Below, one piece after another: positions 1 to 7,806 of a stretch of 64,000 nucleotides of DNA. The DNA comes from Clavibacter michiganensis subsp. tessellarius (GTDB taxonomy: Bacteria; Actinomycetota; Actinomycetes; Actinomycetales; Microbacteriaceae). The notes under the pieces were generated by a model, which did no database searches, was not told the origin of the DNA, and saw only the letters and a list, made by a program, of their open reading frames with translations. A program made the position numbers and the translations under genes. Position 1 is the stretch's first letter; every line of letters begins with the position of its first letter. The stretch covers positions 2,356,001 to 2,420,000 of the forward strand of contig NZ_CP040788.1 of the NCBI RefSeq assembly GCF_021922985.1. Direction: 5' to 3'.

Positions 1-216
1 GAGCGGCAGGCTCACGGCGTCCGACCCGTCGATGAGCCACAGGGCCGTGTAGCCGAGGATCCACGCGACGCCCCAGACCACCTCCATGATCCAGACGAAC
101 GAGGTCTGCGCGTCGACCGCGACCCGCCGCTGGTCCTCCATGAGCGCGTGCATCGTCCGCGGGTCGGGCGCGGGCCCGTCATCGTCGACCTCGTCCGTGC
201 GCATCGTGGTGTCCAT
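1..216 (-). CDS. Hypothetical membrane protein, 3' end cut off by window
   Basis: The first 72 codons of a minus-strand gene are present and no stop is reached before base 1. The ATG at 216 follows a purine-rich RBS (GGAGAGGCGGAG) and a strong promoter with overlapping inverted repeats at 266-297. The visible protein starts with an acidic stretch (TDEVDDD), then an amphipathic segment (MHALMEDQRRVAVD), then a Trp-rich hydrophobic helix at residues 40-62. It is probably a small integral membrane protein. I do not recognise the family. The well-formed promoter with a likely operator suggests conditional expression, perhaps by a regulator encoded outside the window. Confidence 0.7.
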   Translation of the reverse strand, partial: MDTTMRTDEVDDDGPAPDPRTMHALMEDQRRVAVDAQTSFVWIMEVVWGVAWILGYTALWLIDGSDAVSLPL

Positions 217-265
217 CTCCGCCTCTCCGCGGGCGACCCTCGCCCGCCGGGCTCCCGCCCTCGCT

Positions 266-297
266 ACTTTGTAACGCAAAGTGCTTTGCCGTGTCAA
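266..297 (-). promoter_or_regulatory. Sigma70-type promoter with overlapping inverted-repeat operator
   Basis: On the minus strand a consensus -35 TTGACA (292-297) and a -10-like TTACAA (269-274) are separated by exactly 17 nt. Two perfect inverted repeats lie across the spacer and -10: ACTTTG-N5-CAAAGT (266-282) and GCAAAG-N2-CTTTGC (276-289). Repressor binding here would block the promoter. It faces the truncated gene that starts at 216. Confidence 0.75.
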
Positions 298-384
298 TGG
301 CATGTCGCAGGATGATGCGCCGGGCGACCCCCTCGGCCATGATCGACACCACGGCGCCGCGACCGGCGCCCGTGATGGAGGACC

Positions 385-1104
385 GTGATCCGCGTGCGCC
401 CGACCCGCCCCCCGCTCGCCCCCGACCGCCGAGACGAAGACGACGTCGCCCGCCGCCCGCTGATCCCCGTGGCCGCAGGCCTGGCCTGGGTCGCCGCCGC
501 CGTCGTCTACGTCGGCACCGAGGCCGTCGCCGCGTCCGCCTTCCCCGGTTACAGCTACTCCGCCAACTACATCAGCGACCTCGGCATCCCCGAGGTCGCC
601 GAGTACCAGGGCCGCGCGATCGACTCGCCGCTCGCGGCGGTGATGAACGCGGGCTTCATCCTCCAGGGCGTCCTCTACCTCGCGGCCGCCGTGATCGCGA
701 CCCGCGCCCTCCGCGCCGGCCCCCGCCGCGCCTTCCTCGTCCTCGCCGCCGTGCACGCGGTCGGGATCACGGTGGTCGGCCTCATCCACGGCAGCGCGTC
801 GAGCGCGGCCAGCGGCATCGGCTGGATGCACGTGGTCGGCGCCGGCATGGCGATCATCGCGGGCAACGCGGCGTCGATCGTGGCGGGCCTCGGCTCGGGT
901 CGCGCTGGAGCCGCCCGCGCGTATCGCGTCGCGAGCGTCGCGCTGGGCGTCGTCGGCCTCGTCGCGCTCGCCCTGCTCCAGACCCTCGGCGGGTCGGGCA
1001 TCGACGGGATCTGGGAGCGCGGATCCGTCTACACGGTCACCGCGTGGGAGCTGATGACCGGCGTCGCCGTCCTCGTCGCCGCGCGACGGACGCGCACGCA
1101 CTGA
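385..1104 (+). CDS. DUF998-family integral membrane protein
   Basis: This is a 239-residue protein with about six hydrophobic segments beginning near residue 30. The motif YSYSANYISDLG early in the protein, and an overall layout of alternating helices with short loops, are typical of the DUF998 family, whose biochemical role is not established. The GTG start is preceded by GGAGG at 377-381 with very tight spacing, so the nearby GTG at 394 is an alternative. It stands alone, upstream of and convergent with the CtaG gene. Nothing else suggests a specific function. Confidence 0.75.
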   Translation: MIRVRPTRPPLAPDRRDEDDVARRPLIPVAAGLAWVAAAVVYVGTEAVAASAFPGYSYSANYISDLGIPEVAEYQGRAIDSPLAAVMNAGFILQGVLYLAAAVIATRALRAGPRRAFLVLAAVHAVGITVVGLIHGSASSAASGIGWMHVVGAGMAIIAGNAASIVAGLGSGRAGAARAYRVASVALGVVGLVALALLQTLGGSGIDGIWERGSVYTVTAWELMTGVAVLVAARRTRTH

Positions 1105-1149
1105 GACGGGTCGGCGCACCGAGCGGACCGGCGCACCGACGGCCCCGGA

Positions 1150-3129
1150 TCAGCGCCGCTCGGTCGCCTGCAGCGCCTCGAGGTTGCGGTTGTACGCCTC
1201 GAGCTCCGCGTCCCCGTCGCGGTCGGCCTTGCGGTCGTACCGGACGGAGTCGCGGGTGTCGCTCTTGCTCCACATGATCGCCGTGACGATCGCGAGGATC
1301 ACCGTGGGGATCTCGCCGATGCTCCACGCGATCCCGCCGCCCGCCTGCTGGTCGGCCAGCGCGGTCTCGCCCCACGGCCGGCCCATCGCGCCGAACCAGT
1401 CCGCGAGCAGCAGGCCGGTGCCCGTCATGAGCGACAGGCCGAAGAACGCGTGGAACGCCATGGTGGCGAGCAGGAGCAGCAGGCGCATCGGGTACGCGAG
1501 GCGCACGGGCATCGGGTCGACGCCGATGAGGTTCTGCGTGAACAGGTACCCGACGATGAGGAAGTGCACGATCATCCACTGGTGCCCGATGTGGTCGGTC
1601 GTGGCCCAGCTGAACAGCGGCGAGTAGTAGAAGACGAGCAGCGATCCGGCGAAGAGCACGGCGGCCACGATCGGGTGGCCCACGAAGCCCGCGAACCTCG
1701 AGTGCACGGCCAGGAGGATCCACTCGCGTCCGCCGCGGCTGCCGTCCTGCCGCTTGCGGATGGCCCGCATCGCGAGCGTGACCGGGGCGCCCGGCACGAG
1801 CAGCAGCGGGATGACCATGGCGAGCACCATGTGCGCCAGCATGTGCGAGCTGAAGAGGTACTTCTGGTAGACGTTCACGCCGCCGTTGGTGATGTAGAAG
1901 AGGCCCACCATGCCGGCGACCCAGAGGATCGAGCGGTGCACGGGCCACGCGTCGCCGCGCTTCCGCAGGCGGTGCACGCCCGCCAGGTAGAAGAAGACGC
2001 CGAAGGCGCACAGCAGGATCCAGAGCAGGTCGAAGTTCCACTCGGTGAGGTAGCGCATCGGCGTCAGCTCGGGCGGCAGGGGCTCGCCGGTGAGGATCTG
2101 CGCGGGCGTCGGATCCGGCAGCTGCGTCGCGACGACCTGGCTCACGGGCGGCGCGGTTCGGGCGAGCGCCGCGGCCACGCCGGACGCGACGCCCATGAAC
2201 GCGAGCTCGGCCGTGACGAGCCACCAGAACGGCCCGCGCGCGGACGCGCCGCGCTCCTCGAGCCGGCCGATGAGCACGCGCCGGTACGCGGCGCCGAACA
2301 GGCCGAGCGCCAGGAGCGCCGCCACCTTCACCAGCACCAGCAGCCCGTACGCCGTCAGCAGCCGGTCGAGCGAGCCCACGCGGATCTCCGCGCTCACGTA
2401 CCCGGACGCCGCGACGACCACGAAGCACACGAGCGCCACGGAGGAATAGCGCCGCAGCACCGGCACGAGCCGGTCGCCGTCGAGCTTCGACCGCAGCAGC
2501 ACCATCGTCAGGAGCCCGCCGAGCCACACGGCCGCGAACACGAGGTGGAGGCCGAGCGCGTTGACTGCGGCGTCGTGGCCCTCGGTGCCGCCCGCGTGAC
2601 CCTGCTGCGCCATGGGCACGAGGCCGCCGACCGCGATCACGAGCACGATCGCGATGGCGGTGTGGTTGCGCACCGCGAAGCACAGCACCGTGACGGTCGC
2701 GGCGATCAGCGTGGTCGCGAGCCACGCCTGGCCCACGGAGATCTGCGTCAGCACGAGCCCGAGGCTCGACCCGAACTCCGGGCTGAGGGAGAACGGCGTG
2801 CCGGAGACGCTGAGGAAGGTGAAGAAGGCGGTGATCGCGGAGGCGACCGTCCAGAGGGCCGCTCCCGCGGCGGCGATGTCCAGCGCGCGCCCGTACTCCG
2901 GGCGCTTCCGCGACAGCGCGAACACGGCGAGCAGGAGCGCGCCGATGGCGGTGGCGGCCGTGATGTTCACCATCATCTTCGCGGCGGGCAGCCCGTAGCG
3001 GACCACGGGACCCGCGTCCTCGAGCAGCTGCGGGGCGGCTCCTCCGCCGATGGCGAGCGCGGCCAGGAGGGAGAGGAACGCGACGATGAGGAGGGCGGCG
3101 GGCCCCGCGACGCGGAGGAGTCTGGGCAT
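1150..3129 (-). CDS. CopD-CtaG fusion: copper resistance / cytochrome c oxidase assembly membrane protein
   Basis: This 659-residue polytopic membrane protein is built like many actinobacterial cytochrome c oxidase assembly proteins. The N-terminal half contains a CopD-like copper-transport region (around residues 185-340, with H-rich LGLHLVFAAVWLGG). The C-terminal half is a caa3-type CtaG domain (about residues 370-620, with SSHMLAHMVL, GHQWMIVHF and MAFHAFFG histidine clusters likely to handle copper). It probably supplies copper to CuA/CuB centres of terminal oxidase. The ATG at 3129 follows a -10-like TAGGCT (3139-3144) by 9 nt, so the leader is very short. It is monocistronic as far as can be seen. 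Confidence 0.85.
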   Translation of the reverse strand: MPRLLRVAGPAALLIVAFLSLLAALAIGGGAAPQLLEDAGPVVRYGLPAAKMMVNITAATAIGALLLAVFALSRKRPEYGRALDIAAAGAALWTVASAITAFFTFLSVSGTPFSLSPEFGSSLGLVLTQISVGQAWLATTLIAATVTVLCFAVRNHTAIAIVLVIAVGGLVPMAQQGHAGGTEGHDAAVNALGLHLVFAAVWLGGLLTMVLLRSKLDGDRLVPVLRRYSSVALVCFVVVAASGYVSAEIRVGSLDRLLTAYGLLVLVKVAALLALGLFGAAYRRVLIGRLEERGASARGPFWWLVTAELAFMGVASGVAAALARTAPPVSQVVATQLPDPTPAQILTGEPLPPELTPMRYLTEWNFDLLWILLCAFGVFFYLAGVHRLRKRGDAWPVHRSILWVAGMVGLFYITNGGVNVYQKYLFSSHMLAHMVLAMVIPLLLVPGAPVTLAMRAIRKRQDGSRGGREWILLAVHSRFAGFVGHPIVAAVLFAGSLLVFYYSPLFSWATTDHIGHQWMIVHFLIVGYLFTQNLIGVDPMPVRLAYPMRLLLLLATMAFHAFFGLSLMTGTGLLLADWFGAMGRPWGETALADQQAGGGIAWSIGEIPTVILAIVTAIMWSKSDTRDSVRYDRKADRDGDAELEAYNRNLEALQATERR

Positions 3130-3231
3130 GAGGGGATCAGCCTAACCGGCGACCGCTGACGGCCGGCTGGCCGCGCGTCGGCGCATGACGGGCCCGACGA
3201 CGGTGATCGCGCACGCGACCGGGAACGCGAC

Positions 3232-3265
3232 AGCGGGGGCGCCGACCGGAGTCGGCGCCCCCGCT
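3232..3265 (-). terminator. Intrinsic-type terminator hairpin after hup
   Basis: A perfect 15-bp stem (AGCGGGGGCGCCGAC with its complement) closes a 4-nt loop, 19 nt past the hup stop. There is no strong U-tract, as is common in GC-rich actinobacteria. Confidence 0.8.
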
Positions 3266-3284
3266 GGGCGTGTGGTGAGGAGGA

Positions 3285-3572
3285 CTACTTGACGGCGGCC
3301 TTGAGCTTGCTGCCGGCGGAGACCTTGACGCCCTTGGACGCCTTGATCTCGAGGGGCTCGCCCGTCTGCGGGTTGCGGCCCGTGCGCGCGGCGCGAGCCG
3401 TCTGCTCGAACGCGACCCAGCCCGGGATCGTGACCTTGACGCCGTCGGCGACGTTGGTCGCGACGGTGGAGAAGAGCGCGTCCAGCACGCCGTTGACGGC
3501 GGCCTGGCTCTGGCCCGACTCCGCGGCGACGGCGGCAACGAGCTCGGTGCGGTTGAGTGACTTGTCAGCCAT
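3285..3572 (-). CDS. hup: Histone-like DNA-binding protein HU
   Basis: This 95-residue protein has the complete HU/IHF fold: the helical dimerisation half (SLNRTELVAAVAAESG), the VTIPGWVAF strand and the beta-arm motif GRNPQTGEP near residue 66. It lacks the long Lys/Ala/Pro-rich tail of mycobacterial and streptomycete HupB/HupS, so it is the short HU type. It compacts and bends DNA without strong sequence preference. The ATG has a good RBS (GAGGAGG) 5-6 nt upstream. A strong hairpin terminates it. It sits just beyond the rpsN end, separated by a palindrome. Confidence 0.95.
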   Translation of the reverse strand: MADKSLNRTELVAAVAAESGQSQAAVNGVLDALFSTVATNVADGVKVTIPGWVAFEQTARAARTGRNPQTGEPLEIKASKGVKVSAGSKLKAAVK

Positions 3573-3681
3573 GGGTGTCCTCCTCGGACCTGGTGCCGTT
3601 CTCGTCGAGCGGCCGTGTGGTGGATGGTGTCTGTCTACGTCAGCGGACCGTGGGAGCCGAAGAGGCCATCAGCGGTCCGTT

Positions 3682-3695
3682 CGGCCGTACGGCCG
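3682..3695. terminator. Perfect palindrome between rpsN and hup
   Basis: CGGCCGTACGGCCG is a perfect 14-bp palindrome lying 8 nt after the rpsN stop (minus strand). It may act as the terminator of the rpmB-rpmG-rpsN operon or as a binding site upstream of hup. Sequence alone does not decide. Confidence 0.45.
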
Positions 3696-3703
3696 CTTGG
3701 AAC

Positions 3704-4009
3704 CTACCAGCTGGACTTCGTGATGCCCGGAAGCTCGCCGCGGTGGGCCATGTCACGGAACCGCACGCGGGAGATGCCGAACTTCGACAGGTTGCCGCGG
3801 GGGCGACCGTCGATGCCGTCGCGCTGGCGGACGCGGACGGGCGAGGCGTCGCGCGGGAGGCGCTGGATGCCGGCGCGGGCCGCCTCGCGGCTCTCGTCGG
3901 TGCCGTTCGGGTCCACGAGGGCCTTCTTCAGCTCGAGGCGCTTCGCGGCGTACCGCTCGACGATGACCTTGCGCTGCTCGTTGCGGGCGATCTTGCTCTT
4001 CTTGGCCAT
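3704..4009 (-). CDS. rpsN: Small ribosomal subunit protein bS14/uS14, zinc-free long form
   Basis: This 101-residue S14 begins [14 protein letters not shown] and ends [11 protein letters not shown]. It contains no cysteine, so it is the zinc-independent (C-minus) long form rather than the 61-residue CxxC zinc form normally found in the main S10/spc operon. It binds 16S rRNA in the 30S head. It is the last gene of rpmB-rpmG-rpsN, 2 nt after rpmG. In Streptomyces and Mycobacterium such C-minus paralogues are induced by zinc starvation through Zur. The adjacent zur-znu operon suggests the same here, as an inference. Confidence 0.95.
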   Translation of the reverse strand: MAKKSKIARNEQRKVIVERYAAKRLELKKALVDPNGTDESREAARAGIQRLPRDASPVRVRQRDGIDGRPRGNLSKFGISRVRFRDMAHRGELPGITKSSW

Positions 4010-4011
4010 GG

Positions 4012-4179
4012 TTAGCGCTCCTCGCGGAAGTCGACGTGCTTGCGGACGACCGGGTCGTACTTCTTCAGCACGAGGCGGTCGGGGTTGTTGCGGCGGTTCT
4101 TGCGGGTCACGTAGGTGTACCCGGTGCCGGCCGTCGAACGGAGCTTGATGATGGGACGGACGTCCTGCTGCTTGGCCAT
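4012..4179 (-). CDS. rpmG: Large ribosomal subunit protein bL33, zinc-free form
   Basis: This 55-residue L33 starts [15 protein letters not shown] and ends KHVDFREER, with none of the four cysteines of the zinc-binding form. Its ATG overlaps the rpmB stop by one base (TAATG at 4177-4181), so translation is probably coupled. It is a component of the 50S subunit near the E site. The cysteine-free state again marks the zinc-sparing paralogue class. Confidence 0.95.
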   Translation of the reverse strand: MAKQQDVRPIIKLRSTAGTGYTYVTRKNRRNNPDRLVLKKYDPVVRKHVDFREER

Positions 4180-4415
4180 TAGATCTTCACCCCACGACCG
4201 AGGAGGTCCTTGACGACGGACTCGATGCCGCGGGCGTCGATGACCTTGATGCCCTTCGCGGAGAGCGTGAGCTTGACGTTGCGACGCAGCGAGGGGACGT
4301 AGTACGTCTTCTTCTGCACGTTCGGGTCGAAGCGGCGCTTGGTGCGCCGGTTCGAGTGCGAGATGTTGTGTCCGAAGCCGGGGACGGCGCCGGTCACCTG
4401 GCAGGTTGCTGCCAT
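4179..4415 (-). CDS. rpmB: Large ribosomal subunit protein bL28, zinc-free form
   Basis: This 78-residue L28 begins [17 protein letters not shown] and has the [11 protein letters not shown] motif. It has a single Cys and lacks the CxxC pairs of the zinc-binding type, so it is the C-minus form. It is the first gene of the three-gene ribosomal protein operon. The ATG is preceded by GGAGG with proper spacing. A 20-bp inverted repeat at 4435-4454 lies just upstream and may be its operator or a leader hairpin. Confidence 0.95.
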   Translation of the reverse strand: MAATCQVTGAVPGFGHNISHSNRRTKRRFDPNVQKKTYYVPSLRRNVKLTLSAKGIKVIDARGIESVVKDLLGRGVKI

Positions 4416-4434
4416 GGTTTCCTCCGTAGGTACC

Positions 4435-4454
4435 GTAGGGCGAGACCGCCCTAC
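4435..4454 (-). promoter_or_regulatory. Inverted repeat upstream of rpmB operon
   Basis: GTAGGGCG-AGAC-CGCCCTAC is a perfect 8-bp inverted repeat centred about 30 nt upstream of the rpmB start. It could be an operator (for example for the neighbouring Zur-like protein) or an RNA hairpin in the leader. It does not resemble the AT-rich Zur boxes known from Streptomyces or Mycobacterium. Confidence 0.4.
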
Positions 4455-4592
4455 CCAAGATGACTTGTCGGCACGCCGGGTCCCCGGATCTCGGTGAGGA
4501 GGGGGATCGGCGCACATGCGAGCGGATGAGCCGCTCGGCCAAGGATCGAGGCTACGCGACGACACGCCCGGACGCAAGCCGGGGGCCCGGGA

Positions 4593-5042
4593 TCATGCGG
4601 ATGCGGGGGCCTCCGCGGTGCCGTCGGCGGGCACCTCGGCGGCGGCGGCCTCGGCCGCGCGACGCGTGCACTCCGCGCAGAGCCCGAAGACGTCGACCAC
4701 GTGGCTCGGCGCCGTGAAGCCGTTCTGCGCCGCGACGTCGTGCGCCCACGACTCGACCGCGTCCGCCGCGATCTCCACGGTCTTGCCGCACACGCGGCAG
4801 ATGAGGTGGTGGTGGTGGCCGCCCGTGGCGCACGTGCGGTAGAGCGCCTCGCCGTCGGGCGACTGCAGCGAGTCCGCGTCGCCCTCCGCCGCGAGGTCGC
4901 CGAGCGCGCGGTACACGGTGGCCAGGCCGATCGGGGATCCCGCGTCGTGCAGGCGCGCGTGGAGCCGCTGCGCGCTCACGAAGTCCGACGACGCGTCGAG
5001 CGCCTGGCGCACGGCCTCCCGCTGCCACGTGTTCCGCTTCAT
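4593..5042 (-). CDS. zur: Fur-family regulator, probably zinc uptake regulator Zur
   Basis: This 149-residue protein has an N-terminal winged helix (TVYRALGDLAAEG) and a C-terminal metal-binding dimerisation domain. Four consecutive histidines (76-79) are followed by Cys82/Cys85, and Cys122/Cys125 complete the structural zinc site. Its start overlaps the znuB stop by 4 nt (ATGA), so it is the last gene of znuA-znuC-znuB-zur and would be co-regulated with its own targets. Assignment to Zur rather than Fur or Mur rests on the transporter and zinc-free ribosomal protein neighbours. With metal bound it should repress the uptake operon. Confidence 0.85.
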   Translation of the reverse strand: MKRNTWQREAVRQALDASSDFVSAQRLHARLHDAGSPIGLATVYRALGDLAAEGDADSLQSPDGEALYRTCATGGHHHHLICRVCGKTVEIAADAVESWAHDVAAQNGFTAPSHVVDVFGLCAECTRRAAEAAAAEVPADGTAEAPASA

Positions 5043-5965
5043 GCCCGTGCCCTCCCGGCGGGCGATCCTCCCCGCCCCGACAGGGTACGCGTCCCGCCCG
5101 ACGTCCCGGTGCGCGCCTGGAGGGCGTCGACCCCGCGGCAGACCAGGTAGATCGCGAACGAGATGGTGGTGACGTACGGGCTGATGGGGATGCTGCTGCC
5201 GAGCGCGAGGAGGATCCCGCCCACGATGCTCGTCAGCGCGAACAGCACGCTGAGCGAGACGACCACCCGCGGGGTCGAGGAGACGCGCATGGCGGCGGCC
5301 GCCGGCGTGACCAGCAACGAGAGCACGAGCAGCGCGCCGACGATCTGGATGGAGACCGCGGTGCCGAGCCCGAGCAGCACCATGAACACGATCGAGAGCA
5401 GGCGCACGGGGATGCCGCGCGCGGCCGCCACGTCGGGGTCGACGCTCGCGAACATCAGCGGCCGCCAGACGACGGCGAGCCCCAGGATGACGACGGCGCT
5501 GATCGCGACGAGGTAGCCCAGCTGCGGGTTGTCGACGGAGACGATCTGGCCCGTGAGCAGGCCGAACTTGTTGCTCGCGCGCCCGTCGTAGAGCGCGAGG
5601 AAGAGGATCCCGAGGCCCAGGCCGAACGGCATGATCACCGCGATGATCGAGTTGCGGTCCTTCGCGCGGGTGCCGAGCACGCCGATGGCGACGGCCGCCA
5701 CGAGCGAGCCGACGAGGGATCCGCCGACCACGTTCACGCCGAGCAGCAGGGCGGCCGCGGCGCCGGCGAACGAGAGCTCGCTCACGCCGTGGACCGCGAA
5801 CGCGAGGTCGCGCGTCATCACGAAGACGCCGATGAGGCCGCCGACGACGCCGAGCACGGCGCCCGCGATGATGCTGTTCCGCAGCAGCGCGACGAGCGCG
5901 CCGTAGTCGGAGAAGTCGAACAGACGCGACCAGACGTCGCCCGCGTCGGCGAGGAGGTGGATCAC
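5039..5965 (-). CDS. znuB: Metal ABC transporter permease (ZnuB-like)
   Basis: This 308-residue member of the ABC-3 permease family has about eight to nine membrane segments. The FAVHGVSELSFAGAAAALLLG region (residues 55-76) and the cytoplasmic coupling segment near DPDVAAARGIPVRLL are family landmarks. It moves divalent metal across the membrane with ZnuC and ZnuA. The GTG start overlaps the znuC stop by 4 nt (GTGA), and its stop overlaps zur by 4 nt. A hydrophilic C-terminal tail of about 25 residues rich in Gly/Arg is unremarkable. Confidence 0.9.
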   Translation of the reverse strand: MIHLLADAGDVWSRLFDFSDYGALVALLRNSIIAGAVLGVVGGLIGVFVMTRDLAFAVHGVSELSFAGAAAALLLGVNVVGGSLVGSLVAAVAIGVLGTRAKDRNSIIAVIMPFGLGLGILFLALYDGRASNKFGLLTGQIVSVDNPQLGYLVAISAVVILGLAVVWRPLMFASVDPDVAAARGIPVRLLSIVFMVLLGLGTAVSIQIVGALLVLSLLVTPAAAAMRVSSTPRVVVSLSVLFALTSIVGGILLALGSSIPISPYVTTISFAIYLVCRGVDALQARTGTSGGTRTLSGRGGSPAGRARA

Positions 5966-6852
5966 GCGGCCCTCCCGTCGGCGGCGGGCTCGCCCGCGGA
6001 GCCGTCGGCGTGCACGCCGTGCGACCCGTGGTCGCCGTGCTCGTCGTGCGCGTGGTCGTCGTGCGAGTGGTGGTCGTGCGGGTCGTCGGGCGAGCCGACC
6101 ACCACGATGCGGCCGCGCACGCGCACCACGTCGACCGGGGTGCCGTAGAGCGAGCTGAGCACCTCGGAGTCGAGCACCTCGTCGGGCGTGCCGATGCGAA
6201 AGCGCCCGCCCACGAGGTAGAGGACGCGGTCGACCATGTCGAGCACGGGGTTGACGTCGTGCGTGACGAAGACGACCGCGGCGTCGGTGTCGCGGCGATG
6301 CCGGTCGATCAGCTCGCTGACCACCCGCTGGTGGGCGAGGTCGAGGCTGAGGAGCGGCTCGTCGCAGAGGAGGAGCCGCGGATCCGACGCGAGCGCCTGG
6401 GCCACGCGCAGCCGCTGCTGCTCGCCGCCCGAGAGGGCCGCGACCGGCGCGTCCGCGTACGCCGTGGCCCCGACGGCCTTGAGCAGCTCGTCCACGCGGG
6501 CGCGCTCGGCCCGGCGGCTGAGCGGCAGCCCCCACCGGTGGCCCGTGACGCCGAAGCCCACGAGGTCCCGCGCGCGCACCGGGGTCGACGCGGTGATGAG
6601 CTTCTGCTGCGGGATGTAGCCGATGCGCCGCGCTCCGCGGCGCACCGGCTCGTCGAGGAACCGCATCTCCCCCGACGTGAGGCGCTGGGCGCCGAGGACG
6701 GACTTGAGGAAGCTGGTCTTGCCGGATCCGTTCGGGCCCAGCACCGCGACGAACTCGCCGGGCGCCACGTCGAGGTCGAGTCCGCTCCAGAGGGTGCGCG
6801 CGCCGAACGACAGCGTCGCGTCCCGGAGGCTCAGGACGGCTGGGCCGGTCAC
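5962..6852 (-). CDS. znuC: Metal ABC transporter ATP-binding protein (ZnuC-like) with His-rich tail
   Basis: This 296-residue ABC ATPase has Walker A GPNGSGKT (39-46), signature LSGGEQQRLRVAQA, Walker B LLLCDEPLLSLD and the switch His in VFVTHD. I chose the GTG at 6852 because it overlaps the znuA stop by 4 nt; an ORF open further upstream would run into znuA. The last ~45 residues form an acidic His tail with ten histidines within about 25 residues. Such metal-binding tails are usual on periplasmic ZnuA proteins rather than on the ATPase, and here ZnuA lacks one. It may sense or buffer zinc in the cytoplasm. Confidence 0.93.
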   Translation of the reverse strand: MTGPAVLSLRDATLSFGARTLWSGLDLDVAPGEFVAVLGPNGSGKTSFLKSVLGAQRLTSGEMRFLDEPVRRGARRIGYIPQQKLITASTPVRARDLVGFGVTGHRWGLPLSRRAERARVDELLKAVGATAYADAPVAALSGGEQQRLRVAQALASDPRLLLCDEPLLSLDLAHQRVVSELIDRHRRDTDAAVVFVTHDVNPVLDMVDRVLYLVGGRFRIGTPDEVLDSEVLSSLYGTPVDVVRVRGRIVVVGSPDDPHDHHSHDDHAHDEHGDHGSHGVHADGSAGEPAADGRAA

Positions 6853-7799
6853 GATCCCTTGATGGCGGAGGCCACGGCGTCGACGTTGGCGGTCATCCAC
6901 TCAACGTACCCGCTGCCCGCGGGCAGGTCGGCGGGCAGCGTCTCGGTGACCGGCACGACCGGGACGCCGGCGGCCTTCGCGGCGGCAACGACCTGGTCGG
7001 TCGTGGCGCCCGTGGTCTGCGCGTTGTAGACGAGCGCGGCGACCTTCTTCTCCGCGAAGAGCGCGAGCGTCTCCTTCAGCACGTCGGCGGGGACGTCGGT
7101 GCCCTCCTCGATGGCCTCGCTGAACTCGTCCGGCGTGCGGTTCTCGAGGCCCATGGCGCTCGTCAGGTACAGCGGCACGGGCTCGGTGATGGCGACGCCC
7201 TTGCCGGTGCCGGCGGGCTTCGCGGCGGCCTCGGCGGAGGCGATGCCGTCGAGCTTCGCGGTGAACGCCTGCTCGTTGGCCTCGAAGGTGGACGCGCCGG
7301 ACGCGTCGGCCTTCGAGAACGCCTGCTCGATCTCCTCGGCGAGCTTCTTCATCGTGGGCACGTCGTACCAGACGTGCTCGTTCAGCTCGCCCTCGGCGGG
7401 CTTCTGGTCGAAGCCCGAGATGTCGACCGCGTTGAGGAGGACGGGGCTCTTGCCGCCGGGGAGGGCCTGGATCATCGTGTCGACGAAGTCGTCGTAGCCG
7501 CCGCCGTTCTGGATCACGACGTCGGCGGTCGAGAGCGTGAGCTGGTCGCGCGACGTGGCCTGGTACTCGTGCGGGTCCTTGTCGGGGCTGTCGATGATCG
7601 ACGTCACCTTCACGTCGTCGCCGCCGATCTGCTTCGCGATGTCGCCGTAGACGTCGGTCGAGGCCACGACCTCGAGCGTGCCGCCGGACGCGGACGCCGT
7701 CGCGTCCCCGGAGGAGGAGGCGGATCCGGATGCGCAACCCGCGAGCGGGACGGCGAGGAGCGAGGCGGCGAGCAGGGCGGTGAGGGGGCGTCGGTTCAT
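6849..7799 (-). CDS. znuA: Metal-binding lipoprotein of zinc/manganese ABC transporter (ZnuA-like)
   Basis: This 316-residue cluster A-I solute-binding protein has a lipobox LAGC (19-22), so Cys22 should be lipidated and the protein tethered outside the membrane. It contains only two histidines after the signal (DPHEYQ and NEHVWYD). Where classical ZnuA has a third His ligand, the sequence reads AITEPVPLYL, placing a Glu there as in manganese-type proteins such as PsaA. There is no His-rich loop. The metal could therefore be Zn or Mn. The zinc-free ribosomal proteins and Zur-like regulator nearby favour Zn. It is the first gene of the operon. Confidence 0.9.
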   Translation of the reverse strand: MNRRPLTALLAASLLAVPLAGCASGSASSSGDATASASGGTLEVVASTDVYGDIAKQIGGDDVKVTSIIDSPDKDPHEYQATSRDQLTLSTADVVIQNGGGYDDFVDTMIQALPGGKSPVLLNAVDISGFDQKPAEGELNEHVWYDVPTMKKLAEEIEQAFSKADASGASTFEANEQAFTAKLDGIASAEAAAKPAGTGKGVAITEPVPLYLTSAMGLENRTPDEFSEAIEEGTDVPADVLKETLALFAEKKVAALVYNAQTTGATTDQVVAAAKAAGVPVVPVTETLPADLPAGSGYVEWMTANVDAVASAIKGS

Positions 7800-7806
7800 G
7801 GATCCG

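Noticed and set aside
4475..4560. Minus-strand sequence TGGCCGAGCGGCT resembling the D-arm of a serine or leucine tRNA
   Set aside because: No acceptor stem pairing and no T-arm GGTTCGAATCC-like sequence follow at the required distance.
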